64,000 bases of DNA. It comes from Streptomyces sp. ISL-87. GTDB lineage: Bacteria > Actinomycetota > Actinomycetes > Streptomycetales > Streptomycetaceae. The stretch lies in assembly GCF_018614095.1 (NCBI RefSeq), contig NZ_JAGGOY010000119.1:1-64000 (forward strand), given 5' to 3'. How positions within the stretch are numbered: the stretch's first letter is position 1; each line of letters opens with the position of its first letter. The position numbers were made by a program, and so were the translations under genes. The notes under the pieces were generated by a model. That model had not been told where the DNA came from and ran no database searches. It saw only the letters and a program-made list of their open reading frames with translations. This document shows, in pieces, positions 33,342-42,796 of the stretch.

Positions 33342-34412
33342 ATGAGCAGCAATCGCACCCACCAGTGGCGCGGCATCATCGAGGAGTACCGGGACCGCCT
33401 GCCGGTGACGGACGCGACTCCGGTGGTCACGCTTCGTGAGGGCGGCACTCCCCTCGTCCCGGCTCAGGTGCTCTCCGAGCGCACGGGCTGTGAGGTCCAC
33501 CTGAAGGTCGAGGGCGCGAACCCCACCGGGTCCTTCAAGGACCGCGGCATGACCATGGCGATCACCAAGGCCAAGGAGGACGGCGCGAAGGCCGTCATCT
33601 GCGCCTCCACGGGCAACACGTCGGCCTCCGCCGCCGCGTACGCGGTGCGCGCCGGGATGGTCTGCGCGGTGCTCGTGCCGCAGGGCAAGATCGCGCTCGG
33701 CAAGATGGGTCAGGCCCTGATCCACGGCGCCAAGATCCTTCAGGTGGACGGCAACTTCGACGACTGCCTGGACCTGGCCCGCGCGCTGTCCGACAACTAC
33801 CCGGTGGCGCTGGTCAATTCCGTCAACCCGGTACGCATCGAGGGCCAGAAGACGGCCGCGTTCGAGATCGTCGACGCGCTCGGCGACGCGCCCGACATCC
33901 ATGTGCTGCCCGTCGGCAACGCCGGCAACATCACCGCGTACTGGAAGGGCTTCAAGGAGTACAAGGCCGATGGCCTGGCCTCCCGTACGCCCCGTGTGTG
34001 GGGTTTCCAGGCCTCCGGTTCCGCGCCCATCGTGCGCGGCGAGGTCGTCAAGGAGCCGCACACCATCGCCACGGCGATCCGTATCGGCAACCCGGCCTCG
34101 TGGGACTACGCGCTCGCCGCGCGCGACGAGTCGGGCGGCTTCATCGACGAGGTGACGGACCGTCAGATCCTGTCCGCCTACCGGCTGTTGGCCGCCCAGG
34201 AGGGCGTCTTCGTCGAGCCCGCCTCGGCCGCGTCCGTGGCCGGCCTGCTGAAGGCCGCCGAGCTCGGTCTGGTCGACCCGGGCCAGAAGATCGTATGCAC
34301 CGTCACCGGCAACGGCCTGAAGGACCCCGACTGGGCGGTCGCCGGTGCTCCGCAGCCGGTCACCGTCCCGGTCGACGCCGAGGCCGCGGCCATCCGTCTC
34401 GGCCTGGTCTGA
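33342..34412 (+). CDS. thrC: threonine synthase
   Basis: 356 aa. The PLP-binding lysine is in GSFKDRGMT near residue 66, and CASTGNTSASAAAYA binds the cofactor phosphate. The length matches the short actinobacterial-type threonine synthase. It converts O-phosphohomoserine to threonine as the last step after hom and thrB. Only 6 bp separate it from hom. Confidence 0.96.
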   Translation: MSSNRTHQWRGIIEEYRDRLPVTDATPVVTLREGGTPLVPAQVLSERTGCEVHLKVEGANPTGSFKDRGMTMAITKAKEDGAKAVICASTGNTSASAAAYAVRAGMVCAVLVPQGKIALGKMGQALIHGAKILQVDGNFDDCLDLARALSDNYPVALVNSVNPVRIEGQKTAAFEIVDALGDAPDIHVLPVGNAGNITAYWKGFKEYKADGLASRTPRVWGFQASGSAPIVRGEVVKEPHTIATAIRIGNPASWDYALAARDESGGFIDEVTDRQILSAYRLLAAQEGVFVEPASAASVAGLLKAAELGLVDPGQKIVCTVTGNGLKDPDWAVAGAPQPVTVPVDAEAAAIRLGLV

Positions 34413-34426
34413 CACACCACACGGTC

Positions 34427-34477
34427 GCCGGATTCCGGAAGGCTCGGACACGCCTCCGCAAGCCCCCGGAATCCGGC
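34427..34477 (+). terminator. inverted repeat after thrC
   Basis: gccggattccgg (34427-34438) and ccggaatccggc (34466-34477) are perfect complements with 27 bp between. It begins 15 bp after the thrC stop and probably ends the hom-thrC transcript. The 315-bp gap to thrB otherwise shows no gene; it likely contains the thrB promoter in its less GC-rich second half near 34560-34690. Confidence 0.6.
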
Positions 34478-34727
34478 AACTCGCCGCGTACGGCACCAAA
34501 AGTCCACTGAATCCAGCGGAAGTCCGCGACACGCATCGTGCGCCTCCTGTGCGCCCTATGTCGCGAGAGAACCTTCCTTCGATAGGCTGTACTTACATCC
34601 ACCACCGTGCATATGACCGCGGTGCTGCCCCGAGGGCCTTCGGGTGTCGTACGTTCTCCAGTACATTCGCAGCGAAGATCCCGCCAGTCACCCGATCTCG
34701 CACAGTCACAAGGAGTGTCATCTACCG

Positions 34728-35654
34728 ATGGCAGGTCCAGCGTTCCGCGCCGCCGCAGTACGAGTGCGCGTCCCCGCCAGCAGCGCCAACCTCGGCCCCG
34801 GCTTCGATGCCCTCGGCCTGGCGCTGGGGCTCTACGACGACGTGGTCGTCCGGGTGGCCGACTCCGGCCTGAACATCGACATCGCCGGCGAGGGCGCCGA
34901 CACCCTGCCGCGGGACGAGAGCCACCTCCTCGTACGTTCCATGCGCACCGCCTTCGACCTGCTGGGCGGGCAGCCGCGCGGCCTCGAGGTCGTCTGCGCC
35001 AACCGCATCCCGCACGGCCGCGGCCTCGGCTCCTCCTCCGCCGCCATCTGCGCCGGAATCGTCGCCGCCCGCGCCGTGACCATAGGCGGAGAGGCCAAGC
35101 TCGACGACGCGGCGCTGCTGGAGCTCGCCACCGAGATCGAGGGCCACCCCGACAACGTCGCCGCCTGTCTGCTCGGCGGCTTCACCCTGGCGTGGATGGA
35201 CGGGGGCAGCGCCAAGGCCATCAGGATGGAGCCTTCGGATTCCATCGTTCCGGTGGTCTTCGTACCCTCCAAGCCGGTTCTCACCGAGACCGCGCGCGGC
35301 CTGCTGCCGCGCACCGTCCCGCACGTGGACGCGGCCGCCAACGCGGGTCGCGCGGCCCTGCTCGTGGAAGCCCTGACCCGGCGCCCCGAGCTGCTGCTCC
35401 CCGCCACAGAAGACCGGCTCCACCAGGAGTACCGGTCCCCGGCGATGCCCGAGAGCGTGGCACTCGTCAACCGGCTGCGGGCGGACGGCATCCCCGCGGT
35501 CATCTCCGGTGCGGGCCCCACAGTCCTCGCACTGGCCGACAACGGTGCGGCCGACAAGGTCGCGCAGCTCGCGGGCGAGGGATGGGCGGCCAACCGGCTG
35601 GCACTCGACGCCGCGGGCGCGAGCGTACTTCCGCTGGGCACCCAGGGCGGCTAA
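34728..35654 (+). CDS. thrB: homoserine kinase
   Basis: 308 aa from the ATG at 34728, 12 bp after AAGGAG. GHMP kinase family: SSANLGPGFDALGLAL near residue 16, the ATP-binding glycine loop HGRGLGSSSAAI near residue 97, and a C-terminal ISGAGPTVLAL motif. It phosphorylates homoserine for thrC. It is separated from thrC by its own likely promoter region. Confidence 0.96.
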   Translation: MAGPAFRAAAVRVRVPASSANLGPGFDALGLALGLYDDVVVRVADSGLNIDIAGEGADTLPRDESHLLVRSMRTAFDLLGGQPRGLEVVCANRIPHGRGLGSSSAAICAGIVAARAVTIGGEAKLDDAALLELATEIEGHPDNVAACLLGGFTLAWMDGGSAKAIRMEPSDSIVPVVFVPSKPVLTETARGLLPRTVPHVDAAANAGRAALLVEALTRRPELLLPATEDRLHQEYRSPAMPESVALVNRLRADGIPAVISGAGPTVLALADNGAADKVAQLAGEGWAANRLALDAAGASVLPLGTQGG

Positions 35655-36080
35655 GCCGTCCGGGCACACCCGCCAGGGGCGGGCGGTCAGGGCAGGCCGC
35701 CCGCGCGGAAGGGCGCGATTGCCGGGCATTGAGAGGGGGAATACCTGATGGATCCGGTAGTGTTAGTCTCAAGTGTGCATCCGAAGCCGCCATGGCTCGG
35801 TGCTCAGTGTCCCCATTCGGGACCACCTTTCTTCCGGGAGCCTCCCCGACTGCTTTGATCGCTGCCAGCAGTTTCGAGCACGCTCCGGAATCGGCGTGAC
35901 ATTCCCACGCTTCCAGCTCGGGGGCTTCTCGCCGGAACCACCCATGCACGTTTCTCTCCGCCGTATCTCTACCGGCGGACCACCGCCCCGGCACAGTCCA
36001 CACACCTAGGACTGTTGTCGGACAGCACAACCGGTCGCCGAGCCAGACAGGCCGACGTCCGCTCCAGGGAAGGACCCTTC
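35655..36080 (+). other. 426-bp leader/intergenic region before rho, C-rich
   Basis: The interval has no gene. From about 35780 the plus strand is pyrimidine-rich with many C runs and few G-rich blocks, a composition typical of Rho utilisation sites. Because rho often controls itself by attenuation in its leader, autoregulation is plausible. The promoter was not pinpointed. Confidence 0.45.
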
Positions 36081-38189
36081 GTGAGCGACACCACCGATCT
36101 GATGGGCGCTGCCGACACCAACGTCGACACCAGTGCCCCCGCCGCGGGCGCCGCAACCAAGCGTCGCCGCTCCGGCACCGGCCTCGAGGGCATGGTCCTG
36201 GCCGAGCTGCAGCAGGTCGCGTCGGGCCTCGGTATCAGGGGCACCGCGCGGATGCGCAAGAGCCAGCTGATCGAGGTCATCAAGGAGGCGCAAGCGGGCG
36301 GCGGCAGTGCCCCCAAGACCGCTGCCTCCGCCGTGGACACCGCCGAGGCCAAGCCGAAGCGCCGTGCCACCAGCAAGGCCCGCACGGGCGAGGCCGCCGC
36401 CGAGGCGCCCGCCGAGAAGCCTGCCACGCAGGCCCAGATCGACATCCCCGGCCAGCCGGCCAGCGACGACGCCCCGGTCGGCGAGCGCCGCCGCCGTCGT
36501 GCGACGGCCCCCTCCGGCAGCCCGGAGACCGCGGCCCCCGTCGCCGCCGCCGTCAAGGTCGAGGAGAAGACCGAGACCGCGCCCGCCGCGCAGACCGAGA
36601 TCAAGGCCGAGGCCGCGACCGCCGTCTCCGCGCCCCAGGGCCAGGAGGCCGGCGAGGGCCGCGGCCGCCGCGACCGCCGCGACCGCGGTGACCGCGCCGA
36701 GCGCGGCGACCGCCAGCAGGGCCGCCGGGACCGTGGCGCCAAGGCCGACGACCAGGGCCAGGGCGGCCAGGGTCAGGGCCAGGGCGGCCAGGCCCCGCAG
36801 GGTGGCCAGGGCGGCGGCCGTCAGGACCGCGGCGACCGCCAGCAGCAGGGCGACCGCCAGCAGCAGGGCGGCCGTCAGGACCGTCAGCAGCAGGGCCAGC
36901 TGGGTCGTCAGGACCGCCAGGACAACGGCCCGCAGGACGACTTCGACGGTGAGGACGGCCGTCGCGGCCGTCGCGGACGCTACCGCGACCGCCGTGGCCG
37001 TCGCGGACGCGACGAGTTCGCCCCGAGCGAGCAGCCGGTCGCCGACGACGACGTCCTGATCCCCGTCGCGGGCATCCTCGACATCCTCGACAACTACGCG
37101 TTCATCCGGACCTCCGGCTACCTGCCCGGCCCCAATGACGTGTACGTCTCCCTCGCCCAGGTCCGCAAGGCGGGCCTGCGCAAGGGCGACCACACCACCG
37201 GTGCCGTGCGCCAGCCCAAGGACGGCGAGCGCCGCGAGAAGTTCAACGCCCTTGTGCGGCTGGACTCGGTGAACGGCATGGCGCCCGAATCCGGGCGTGG
37301 CCGACCGGAGTTCCAGAAGCTGACCCCGCTCTACCCGCAGGACCGGCTCCGCTTGGAGACCGACCCGGGCGTGCTGACCGGCCGGATCATCGACCTGGTC
37401 GCACCGATCGGCAAGGGCCAGCGTGGTCTGATCGTCTCGCCTCCGAAGGCCGGCAAGACGATGATCATGCAGTCGATCGCCAACGCGATCACCGTCAACA
37501 ACCCCGAGTGCCACCTGATGGTCGTCCTGGTCGACGAGCGTCCGGAAGAGGTCACCGACATGCAGCGGTCGGTCAAGGGCGAGGTCATCTCCTCGACCTT
37601 CGACCGCCCGGCCGAGGATCACACCACCGTCGCCGAGCTGGCCATCGAGCGCGCCAAGCGCCTGGTGGAGCTGGGTCACGACGTGGTCGTCCTGCTGGAC
37701 TCCATCACCCGTCTGGGCCGCGCGTACAACCTCGCGGCGCCCGCCTCCGGCCGCATCCTGTCCGGTGGTGTCGACTCGACCGCGCTGTACCCGCCGAAGC
37801 GCTTCTTCGGTGCCGCGCGCAACATCGAGGACGGCGGCTCGCTGACCATCCTGGCCACCGCGCTCGTCGACACCGGCTCGCGCATGGACGAGGTGATCTT
37901 CGAGGAGTTCAAGGGCACCGGCAACATGGAGCTCAAGCTCGACCGGAAGCTCGCCGACAAGCGCATCTTCCCGGCTGTCGACGTCGACGCGTCCGGCACC
38001 CGCAAGGAGGAGATCCTGCTCAACAGCGAGGAGCTCTCCATCACCTGGAAGCTCCGCCGGGTGCTGCACGCGCTCGACTCGCAGCAGGCGATCGAGCTGC
38101 TGCTCGACAAGATGAAGCAGACGAAGTCGAACGCCGAGTTCCTGATGCAGATCGCCAAGACGACCCCGGCGGGCAAGAACGACGACTGA
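36081..38189 (+). CDS. rho: transcription termination factor Rho with long disordered insert
   Basis: 702 aa from the GTG at 36081, which follows GGGAAGGA; an upstream ATG gives a non-family extension. Residues about 30-75 form the helical Rho N domain (LAELQQVASGLGIRG). Residues about 90-320 are low-complexity with Gln, Gly, Arg and Asp runs, typical of actinobacterial Rho. The RNA-binding domain starts near GILDILDNYAFIRTSGYL. The RecA-like motor has the P-loop PPKAGKTMIM and the VDERPEEVTDM segment. The protein forms a hexamer that unwinds RNA-DNA hybrids. Confidence 0.97.
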   Translation: MSDTTDLMGAADTNVDTSAPAAGAATKRRRSGTGLEGMVLAELQQVASGLGIRGTARMRKSQLIEVIKEAQAGGGSAPKTAASAVDTAEAKPKRRATSKARTGEAAAEAPAEKPATQAQIDIPGQPASDDAPVGERRRRRATAPSGSPETAAPVAAAVKVEEKTETAPAAQTEIKAEAATAVSAPQGQEAGEGRGRRDRRDRGDRAERGDRQQGRRDRGAKADDQGQGGQGQGQGGQAPQGGQGGGRQDRGDRQQQGDRQQQGGRQDRQQQGQLGRQDRQDNGPQDDFDGEDGRRGRRGRYRDRRGRRGRDEFAPSEQPVADDDVLIPVAGILDILDNYAFIRTSGYLPGPNDVYVSLAQVRKAGLRKGDHTTGAVRQPKDGERREKFNALVRLDSVNGMAPESGRGRPEFQKLTPLYPQDRLRLETDPGVLTGRIIDLVAPIGKGQRGLIVSPPKAGKTMIMQSIANAITVNNPECHLMVVLVDERPEEVTDMQRSVKGEVISSTFDRPAEDHTTVAELAIERAKRLVELGHDVVVLLDSITRLGRAYNLAAPASGRILSGGVDSTALYPPKRFFGAARNIEDGGSLTILATALVDTGSRMDEVIFEEFKGTGNMELKLDRKLADKRIFPAVDVDASGTRKEEILLNSEELSITWKLRRVLHALDSQQAIELLLDKMKQTKSNAEFLMQIAKTTPAGKNDD

Positions 38190-38220
38190 CGTCGCCGTCG
38201 CAGCCCCGCCCCGCACTGCC

Positions 38221-38258
38221 GAGACCGCCCCCACCGCACCCGCGGCGGGGGCGGTCTC
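38221..38258 (+). terminator. rho terminator hairpin
   Basis: Perfect 12-bp arms gagaccgccccc and gggggcggtctc around a 14-base loop that can extend the stem. It lies 31 bp after the rho stop. The remaining 280 bp to the LCP gene carry no other gene and must hold its promoter. Confidence 0.85.
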
Positions 38259-38538
38259 GCGTGTACGGGCCCCGCGCAGCCTCCCGCGCCCGGTGCGACC
38301 TTCACCACAGTCCGGCCCCGCCCGGACCGCTGTACGCCGCCGCGCGCATCACCGCTAAACCGCAGGTAGGCGCCGCGGTACACGGGGTTCGTGCCGGTAC
38401 CCGCAGCTCTTGTGCCCGGCCGGGCGCACCCCGTACCCCGTGGAACCCTGGAAGGGCTTCGGCCGTCTCTGTCTGGGACAGCGGGGGAGGAATCCGGGCC
38501 GGCAGCGGCCGGGAACCGGACTCAGGACTGAGGAGAGC

Positions 38539-39642
38539 ATGAGCCAGGACACCAGGGGCGGAGGCCATCGTGCCGCGGGCCGGCGCCGACGGAAACAGCC
38601 GGTGCGCCGCAAGGCCCTCACCATCGCCGCGTGGAGCGCCGCGGGCGTGGTCCTCCTCGGCGGCGGGAGTCTCGGCTACTTCTACTTCAAGCTCAACGGC
38701 AACCTGAAGACCGTCGACATCAACCAGGCACTCGGCACCGACCGCCCGCAGAACGCGGACAACGGCTCGATGGACATCCTGGTCCTCGGCTCCGACTCCC
38801 GCGGCGGGGCCAACGGCGAGTACGGCCAGGACGACGGCGGCTCCGCCCGCTCCGACACGGCGATGATCGTCCACCTCTACGACGGCCACAAGAAGGCCAG
38901 CGTCGTATCGATCCCGCGCGACGCCCTGGTCACGCGCCCCTCCTGCGCCGTCACCGGCTCGAAGAAGACCGACCCCGGCGGCCCGCGCCACATGTTCAAC
39001 GAGTCGTTCACCATCGGTGGGGCGGCCTGCGCGGTGAAGACCGTCGAGAAGATGTCGGGGATCCGCATGGACCACTACATGGAGGTCGACTTCACGGGCT
39101 TCAAGAAGATCATCGACAACCTCGGCGGCGTCGAGGTGACCACGACCAAGCCCATCAAGGACGGCGCCAGCCACCTGGACCTCGCGTCGGGCACCAACCA
39201 CCTCAACGGCGAGCAGGCCCTGGGCCTCGTACGGACCCGCAAGAGCGTCGGCGACGGCAGCGACCTCGGCCGAATACAGCTCCAGCAGGCGTTCATCAAG
39301 GCGCTGATCAAGCAGGTCAAGAGCATCGGCATCTTCGACAACCCCAAGCGGCTCGTCGATCTCGCCGACACCTCCACCAAGGCGCTCACTACCGACACCC
39401 AGCTGGGCAACGTGAAGGCCCTGGCAGGGTTCGCCCAGAGCCTGCAGGGCATCGACGCCCAGAACATGCAGATGATTACCCTGCCGGTGGGGGCGGACGT
39501 CCGTGACCCCGACCGCGTGGTCCCGCTCACCAAGGAGTCCAAGATGGTCTGGGACGCCCTCCTGGCCGAGCAGTCGATCCCCGCGGAGGCCACGGCGAAT
39601 TCGATGGGCGACAAGGGCAAGGCCGGCGAGATCGTGCGCTAG
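38539..39642 (+). CDS. LytR-CpsA-Psr (LCP) family cell-wall ligase
   Basis: 367 aa from the ATG at 38539 behind GAGGAG. A basic cytoplasmic N-terminus is followed by one transmembrane helix (residues about 27-50). The extracellular LCP domain has the signature MDILVLGSDSRGG, SDTAMIVHL and VSIPRDALV, whose arginines and aspartates bind polyprenyl pyrophosphate. LCP enzymes attach teichoic acids or other glycopolymers to peptidoglycan. The extreme 3' end overlaps a sigma-R promoter for rpmE. Confidence 0.93.
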   Translation: MSQDTRGGGHRAAGRRRRKQPVRRKALTIAAWSAAGVVLLGGGSLGYFYFKLNGNLKTVDINQALGTDRPQNADNGSMDILVLGSDSRGGANGEYGQDDGGSARSDTAMIVHLYDGHKKASVVSIPRDALVTRPSCAVTGSKKTDPGGPRHMFNESFTIGGAACAVKTVEKMSGIRMDHYMEVDFTGFKKIIDNLGGVEVTTTKPIKDGASHLDLASGTNHLNGEQALGLVRTRKSVGDGSDLGRIQLQQAFIKALIKQVKSIGIFDNPKRLVDLADTSTKALTTDTQLGNVKALAGFAQSLQGIDAQNMQMITLPVGADVRDPDRVVPLTKESKMVWDALLAEQSIPAEATANSMGDKGKAGEIVR

Positions 39643-39667
39643 GAATAGATGCCGGACCCACCTCGTT
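39642..39667 (+). promoter_or_regulatory. sigma-R-type promoter for rpmE
   Basis: GGAAT (39642-39646), 18 bp, then GTT (39665-39667): an exact match to the GGAAT-N18-GTT consensus of the thiol-oxidative-stress sigma factor SigR of Streptomyces. It starts on the last base of the LCP stop codon and lies 126 bp before rpmE. From memory, rpmE is a published SigR target in S. coelicolor. A second candidate, TTGACA at about 39688 with a -10 near 39711, could be a housekeeping promoter. Confidence 0.75.
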
Positions 39668-39792
39668 GAGGGAGGCGTCCTCAGAATTTTGACAGGCGGC
39701 CCGGTCCTGGCAGACTGGTCTGTCGGCCCCGGTTCACGCAGCGCGCAATTCGGCTCCTGCGACCCGGCGCCCTCCCGAATCTAGGAGACACC

Positions 39793-40011
39793 TTGAAGAG
39801 CGAGATCCACCCCCAGTACGTCGAGACCCAGGTCAGCTGCACCTGTGGCGCGTCGTTCACCACCCGTAGCACCCTGACCGAGGGCACCATCCGTGCCGAG
39901 GTCTGCTCCGAGTGCCACCCGTTCTACACGGGCAAGCAGAAGATCCTCGACACCGGTGGCCGCGTCGCCCGCTTCGAGGCCCGCTTCGGCAAGGCTGCCG
40001 GCTCGAAGTAG
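39793..40011 (+). CDS. rpmE: ribosomal protein L31, zinc-binding form
   Basis: 72 aa with a TTG start after AGGAGA. It has CTC near residues 16-18 and CSEC near 36-39, the four cysteines of the C+ (zinc-containing) type of L31. The zinc form is replaced by a C- paralogue under zinc limitation in Streptomyces (Zur control), and thiol stress control by SigR fits the cysteines. Ends 108 bp before prfA. Confidence 0.96.
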   Translation: MKSEIHPQYVETQVSCTCGASFTTRSTLTEGTIRAEVCSECHPFYTGKQKILDTGGRVARFEARFGKAAGSK

Positions 40012-40119
40012 CGAGCCCCCGGCGCCGGACGCCGGCTGCACCCTGTCCACACGGGGGCAGCCGGACCGGCGCCTTTGTCGTCCCGCAGCCCTTTCTTACT
40101 TTCACCACAGGAGACCCCG

Positions 40120-41199
40120 ATGTTCGAGGCGGTCGAGGAACTGGTCGGCGAGCACGCCGACCTTGAGAAGAAGCTCGCCGACCCGTCGGTCCACTCCGAT
40201 CAGGCCAACGCGCGCAAGCTCAACAAGCGCTACGCGGAGCTGACCCCGATCATCGCGACGTACCGTGCGTGGAAGCAGTCGGCCGACGACATCGAGACGG
40301 CGAAGGAGTTCGCGGCCGATGACCCGGACTTCGTGGCCGAGGTCAAGGAACTGAGCGCACAGCGCGAAGAGCTCACCGAGAAGCTCCGCCTGCTGCTCGT
40401 CCCCCGCGACCCCAGCGACGACAAGGACGTGCTCCTCGAGGTCAAGGCCGGCGCGGGCGGCGACGAGTCCGCCCTGTTCGCGGGCGACCTGCTGCGCATG
40501 TACCTGCGCTACGCCGAGCGCGTGGGCTGGAAGACCGAGATCATCGACGCCACCGAGTCCGAGCTCGGCGGCTACAAGGACGTCCAGGTCTCCGTCCGCA
40601 CCAAGGGCGGCAACGGCGCCACCGAGCCCGGCAAGGGCGTGTGGGCCCGCCTGAAGTACGAGGGCGGCGTGCACCGCGTCCAGCGCGTTCCGGCCACCGA
40701 GTCCCAGGGCCGCATCCACACCTCCGCCGCCGGCGTGCTCGTCACCCCGGAGGCCGAGGAGGTCGAGGTCGAGATCAACATGAACGACCTGCGCATCGAC
40801 GTGTACCGCTCGTCGGGCCCCGGCGGCCAGTCCGTCAACACCACCGACTCGGCCGTGCGCATCACGCACCTCCCGACCGGTGTGGTCGCCTCCTGCCAGA
40901 ACGAGAAGAGCCAGCTCCAGAACAAGGAGCAGGCCATGCGCATCCTGCGCTCGCGTCTGCTGGCCGCCGCCCAGGAAGCCGCCGAGCAGGAGGCCTCCGA
41001 CGTGCGCCGCAGCCAGGTGCGCAGCGTGGACCGGTCCGAGAAGATCCGCACGTACAACTACCCGGAAAACCGGATCTCGGACCACCGGACCGGGTTCAAG
41101 GCGTACAACTTGGACCAGGTGCTCGACGGAGACCTCGACGCGGTCATCCAGGCCTGCGTCGACACCGACTCCGCCGCGAAGCTCGCGGCCGCGCACTGA
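40120..41199 (+). CDS. prfA: peptide chain release factor 1
   Basis: 359 aa from the ATG at 40120 behind AGGAGA. The GGQ motif is in SGPGGQSVNTTDSAVR near residue 235 and is the site methylated by PrmC. The stop-codon-reading motif PAT is in RVPATESQGRIHTSA near residue 191. It reads UAA and UAG. The modifying enzyme gene prmC follows 45 bp later. Confidence 0.97.
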   Translation: MFEAVEELVGEHADLEKKLADPSVHSDQANARKLNKRYAELTPIIATYRAWKQSADDIETAKEFAADDPDFVAEVKELSAQREELTEKLRLLLVPRDPSDDKDVLLEVKAGAGGDESALFAGDLLRMYLRYAERVGWKTEIIDATESELGGYKDVQVSVRTKGGNGATEPGKGVWARLKYEGGVHRVQRVPATESQGRIHTSAAGVLVTPEAEEVEVEINMNDLRIDVYRSSGPGGQSVNTTDSAVRITHLPTGVVASCQNEKSQLQNKEQAMRILRSRLLAAAQEAAEQEASDVRRSQVRSVDRSEKIRTYNYPENRISDHRTGFKAYNLDQVLDGDLDAVIQACVDTDSAAKLAAAH

Positions 41200-41244
41200 C
41201 CCCCGCTTCACCCCCCCCGTACGACAGCAGCCCGGAGGACCAGC

Positions 41245-42090
41245 GTGAACTTGCTGCTTGCCGAGGTGGCCCAGGCCACCCAGCGGCTGGCCGCCGCCGG
41301 CGTGCCCTCACCGCGCTTCGACGCGGAGGAGCTCGCGGCCTTCGTGCACGGCGTCAAGCGGGGGGAACTGCACCACGTCAAGGACGCGGATTTCGACGCC
41401 CGCTACTGGGAGGCCGTCGCCCGCCGCGAGGCGCGCGAGCCGCTCCAGCACATCACCGGCCGCGCCTTCTTCCGCTACCTGGAGCTCCAGGTCGGGCCCG
41501 GGGTGTTCGTACCCCGGCCCGAGACCGAGTCGGTCGTGGACTGGGCCATACACGCCGTCCGGGCGATGGACGTCGTCGAACCGCTGATCGTGGACCTGTG
41601 CGCCGGTTCCGGTGCCATCGCGCTGGCCATGGCGCAGGAGGTGCCGCGCTCGCGCGTGCACGCGGTCGAGCTGTCCGAGGACGCCCTGCGGTGGACCCGT
41701 AAGAACGCCGAGGGCTCCCGCGTCACCGTCCACCAGGGCGACGCGCTCAGCGCGCTGCCCGAGCTGGACGGCCAGGTCGACCTGGTGATCTCCAACCCGC
41801 CGTACATCCCGCTCACCGAGTGGGAGTACGTCGCACCCGAGGCCCGCGACCACGACCCCGAGATGGCGCTGTTCTCCGGCGAGGACGGCCTCGACACCAT
41901 CCGCGGCCTCGAGCGCACCGCGCACCGGCTGCTGCGGCCCGGCGGCATCGTCGTCATCGAGCACGCCGACACCCAGGGCGGCCAGGTTCCGTGGATCTTC
42001 GCCGAGGAGCGGGGCTGGGCCGACGCCGCCGACCACCCCGACCTGAACAACCGCCCGCGCTTCGCGACGGCCCGTAAGGCCCTGCCGTGA
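41245..42090 (+). CDS. prmC: release factor glutamine methyltransferase
   Basis: 281 aa from a GTG behind GGAGGA. The SAM-binding motif VDLCAGSGAIAL and the catalytic NPPY at about 184-187 (ISNPPYIPL) are intact. It methylates the glutamine of the GGQ motif in RF1 and RF2. Direct location after prfA is conserved widely. Confidence 0.95.
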   Translation: MNLLLAEVAQATQRLAAAGVPSPRFDAEELAAFVHGVKRGELHHVKDADFDARYWEAVARREAREPLQHITGRAFFRYLELQVGPGVFVPRPETESVVDWAIHAVRAMDVVEPLIVDLCAGSGAIALAMAQEVPRSRVHAVELSEDALRWTRKNAEGSRVTVHQGDALSALPELDGQVDLVISNPPYIPLTEWEYVAPEARDHDPEMALFSGEDGLDTIRGLERTAHRLLRPGGIVVIEHADTQGGQVPWIFAEERGWADAADHPDLNNRPRFATARKALP

Positions 42091-42148
42091 TCCGCGCGAC
42101 TTCCCCCAGTCACACCGTCACCCCCCTGCTGCACGAGGAGTCCCGCTG

Positions 42149-42796
42149 ATGGCCCGGCGATACGACTGCAACGACGCGACGGACCGCAAGACGGGTCTGC
42201 GTGAAGCCGCATCCGCCGTGCGCCGCGGCGAGCTCGTCGTGCTGCCCACCGACACCCTGTACGGGATCGGCGCGGACGCCTTCAGCGCGGAGGCGGTCGG
42301 CGATCTGCTCGCCGCCAAGGGGCGCGGCCGCAACATGCCCACCCCTGTGCTCATCGGCTCCCCGAACACCCTCCACGGCCTGGTCACGGACTTCTCCGAG
42401 CAGGCGTGGGAGCTCGTCGACGCCTTCTGGCCGGGCGCGCTGACGCTGGTCGCCAAGCACCAGCCGTCGCTGGCGTGGGACCTGGGGGAGACCCGCGGGA
42501 CCGTGGCCGTACGGATGCCCCTGCACCCCGTCGCGATCGAGCTGCTGACCGAGGTCGGCCCGATGGCGGTGTCCTCGGCGAACCTGACCGGGCACCCGGC
42601 GCCGGAGGACTGCGACGCGGCGCGCGAGATGCTGGGCGATTCGGTGTCCGTGTACCTGGACGGCGGGCCGACGCCCGGTATCCAGCCGTCGTCGATCGTC
42701 GATGTCACCGGGAAGGTTCCCGTCCTGCTGCGCGAGGGCGCACTGACCGCGGACCAGCTGCGGGAGGTCGTACCCGACCTCGAGGTGGCCCCGTGA
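42149..42796 (+). CDS. tsaC: L-threonylcarbamoyladenylate synthase
   Basis: 215 aa, Sua5/YrdC/YwlC family, with the conserved PTDTLYGIGADAF and the KGRGRN substrate region, then SSANLTGHPAP. It makes the intermediate for t6A37 in ANN-reading tRNAs from threonine, bicarbonate and ATP. It has the short form without the Sua5 extension. The stop overlaps the next gene (GTGA). Confidence 0.93.
   Translation: MARRYDCNDATDRKTGLREAASAVRRGELVVLPTDTLYGIGADAFSAEAVGDLLAAKGRGRNMPTPVLIGSPNTLHGLVTDFSEQAWELVDAFWPGALTLVAKHQPSLAWDLGETRGTVAVRMPLHPVAIELLTEVGPMAVSSANLTGHPAPEDCDAAREMLGDSVSVYLDGGPTPGIQPSSIVDVTGKVPVLLREGALTADQLREVVPDLEVAP

Noticed and set aside
36006..38234. 742-codon minus-strand frame opposite rho
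   Set aside because: Translation is Leu/Ala/Gly repeats produced by the antisense of the low-complexity Rho insert.
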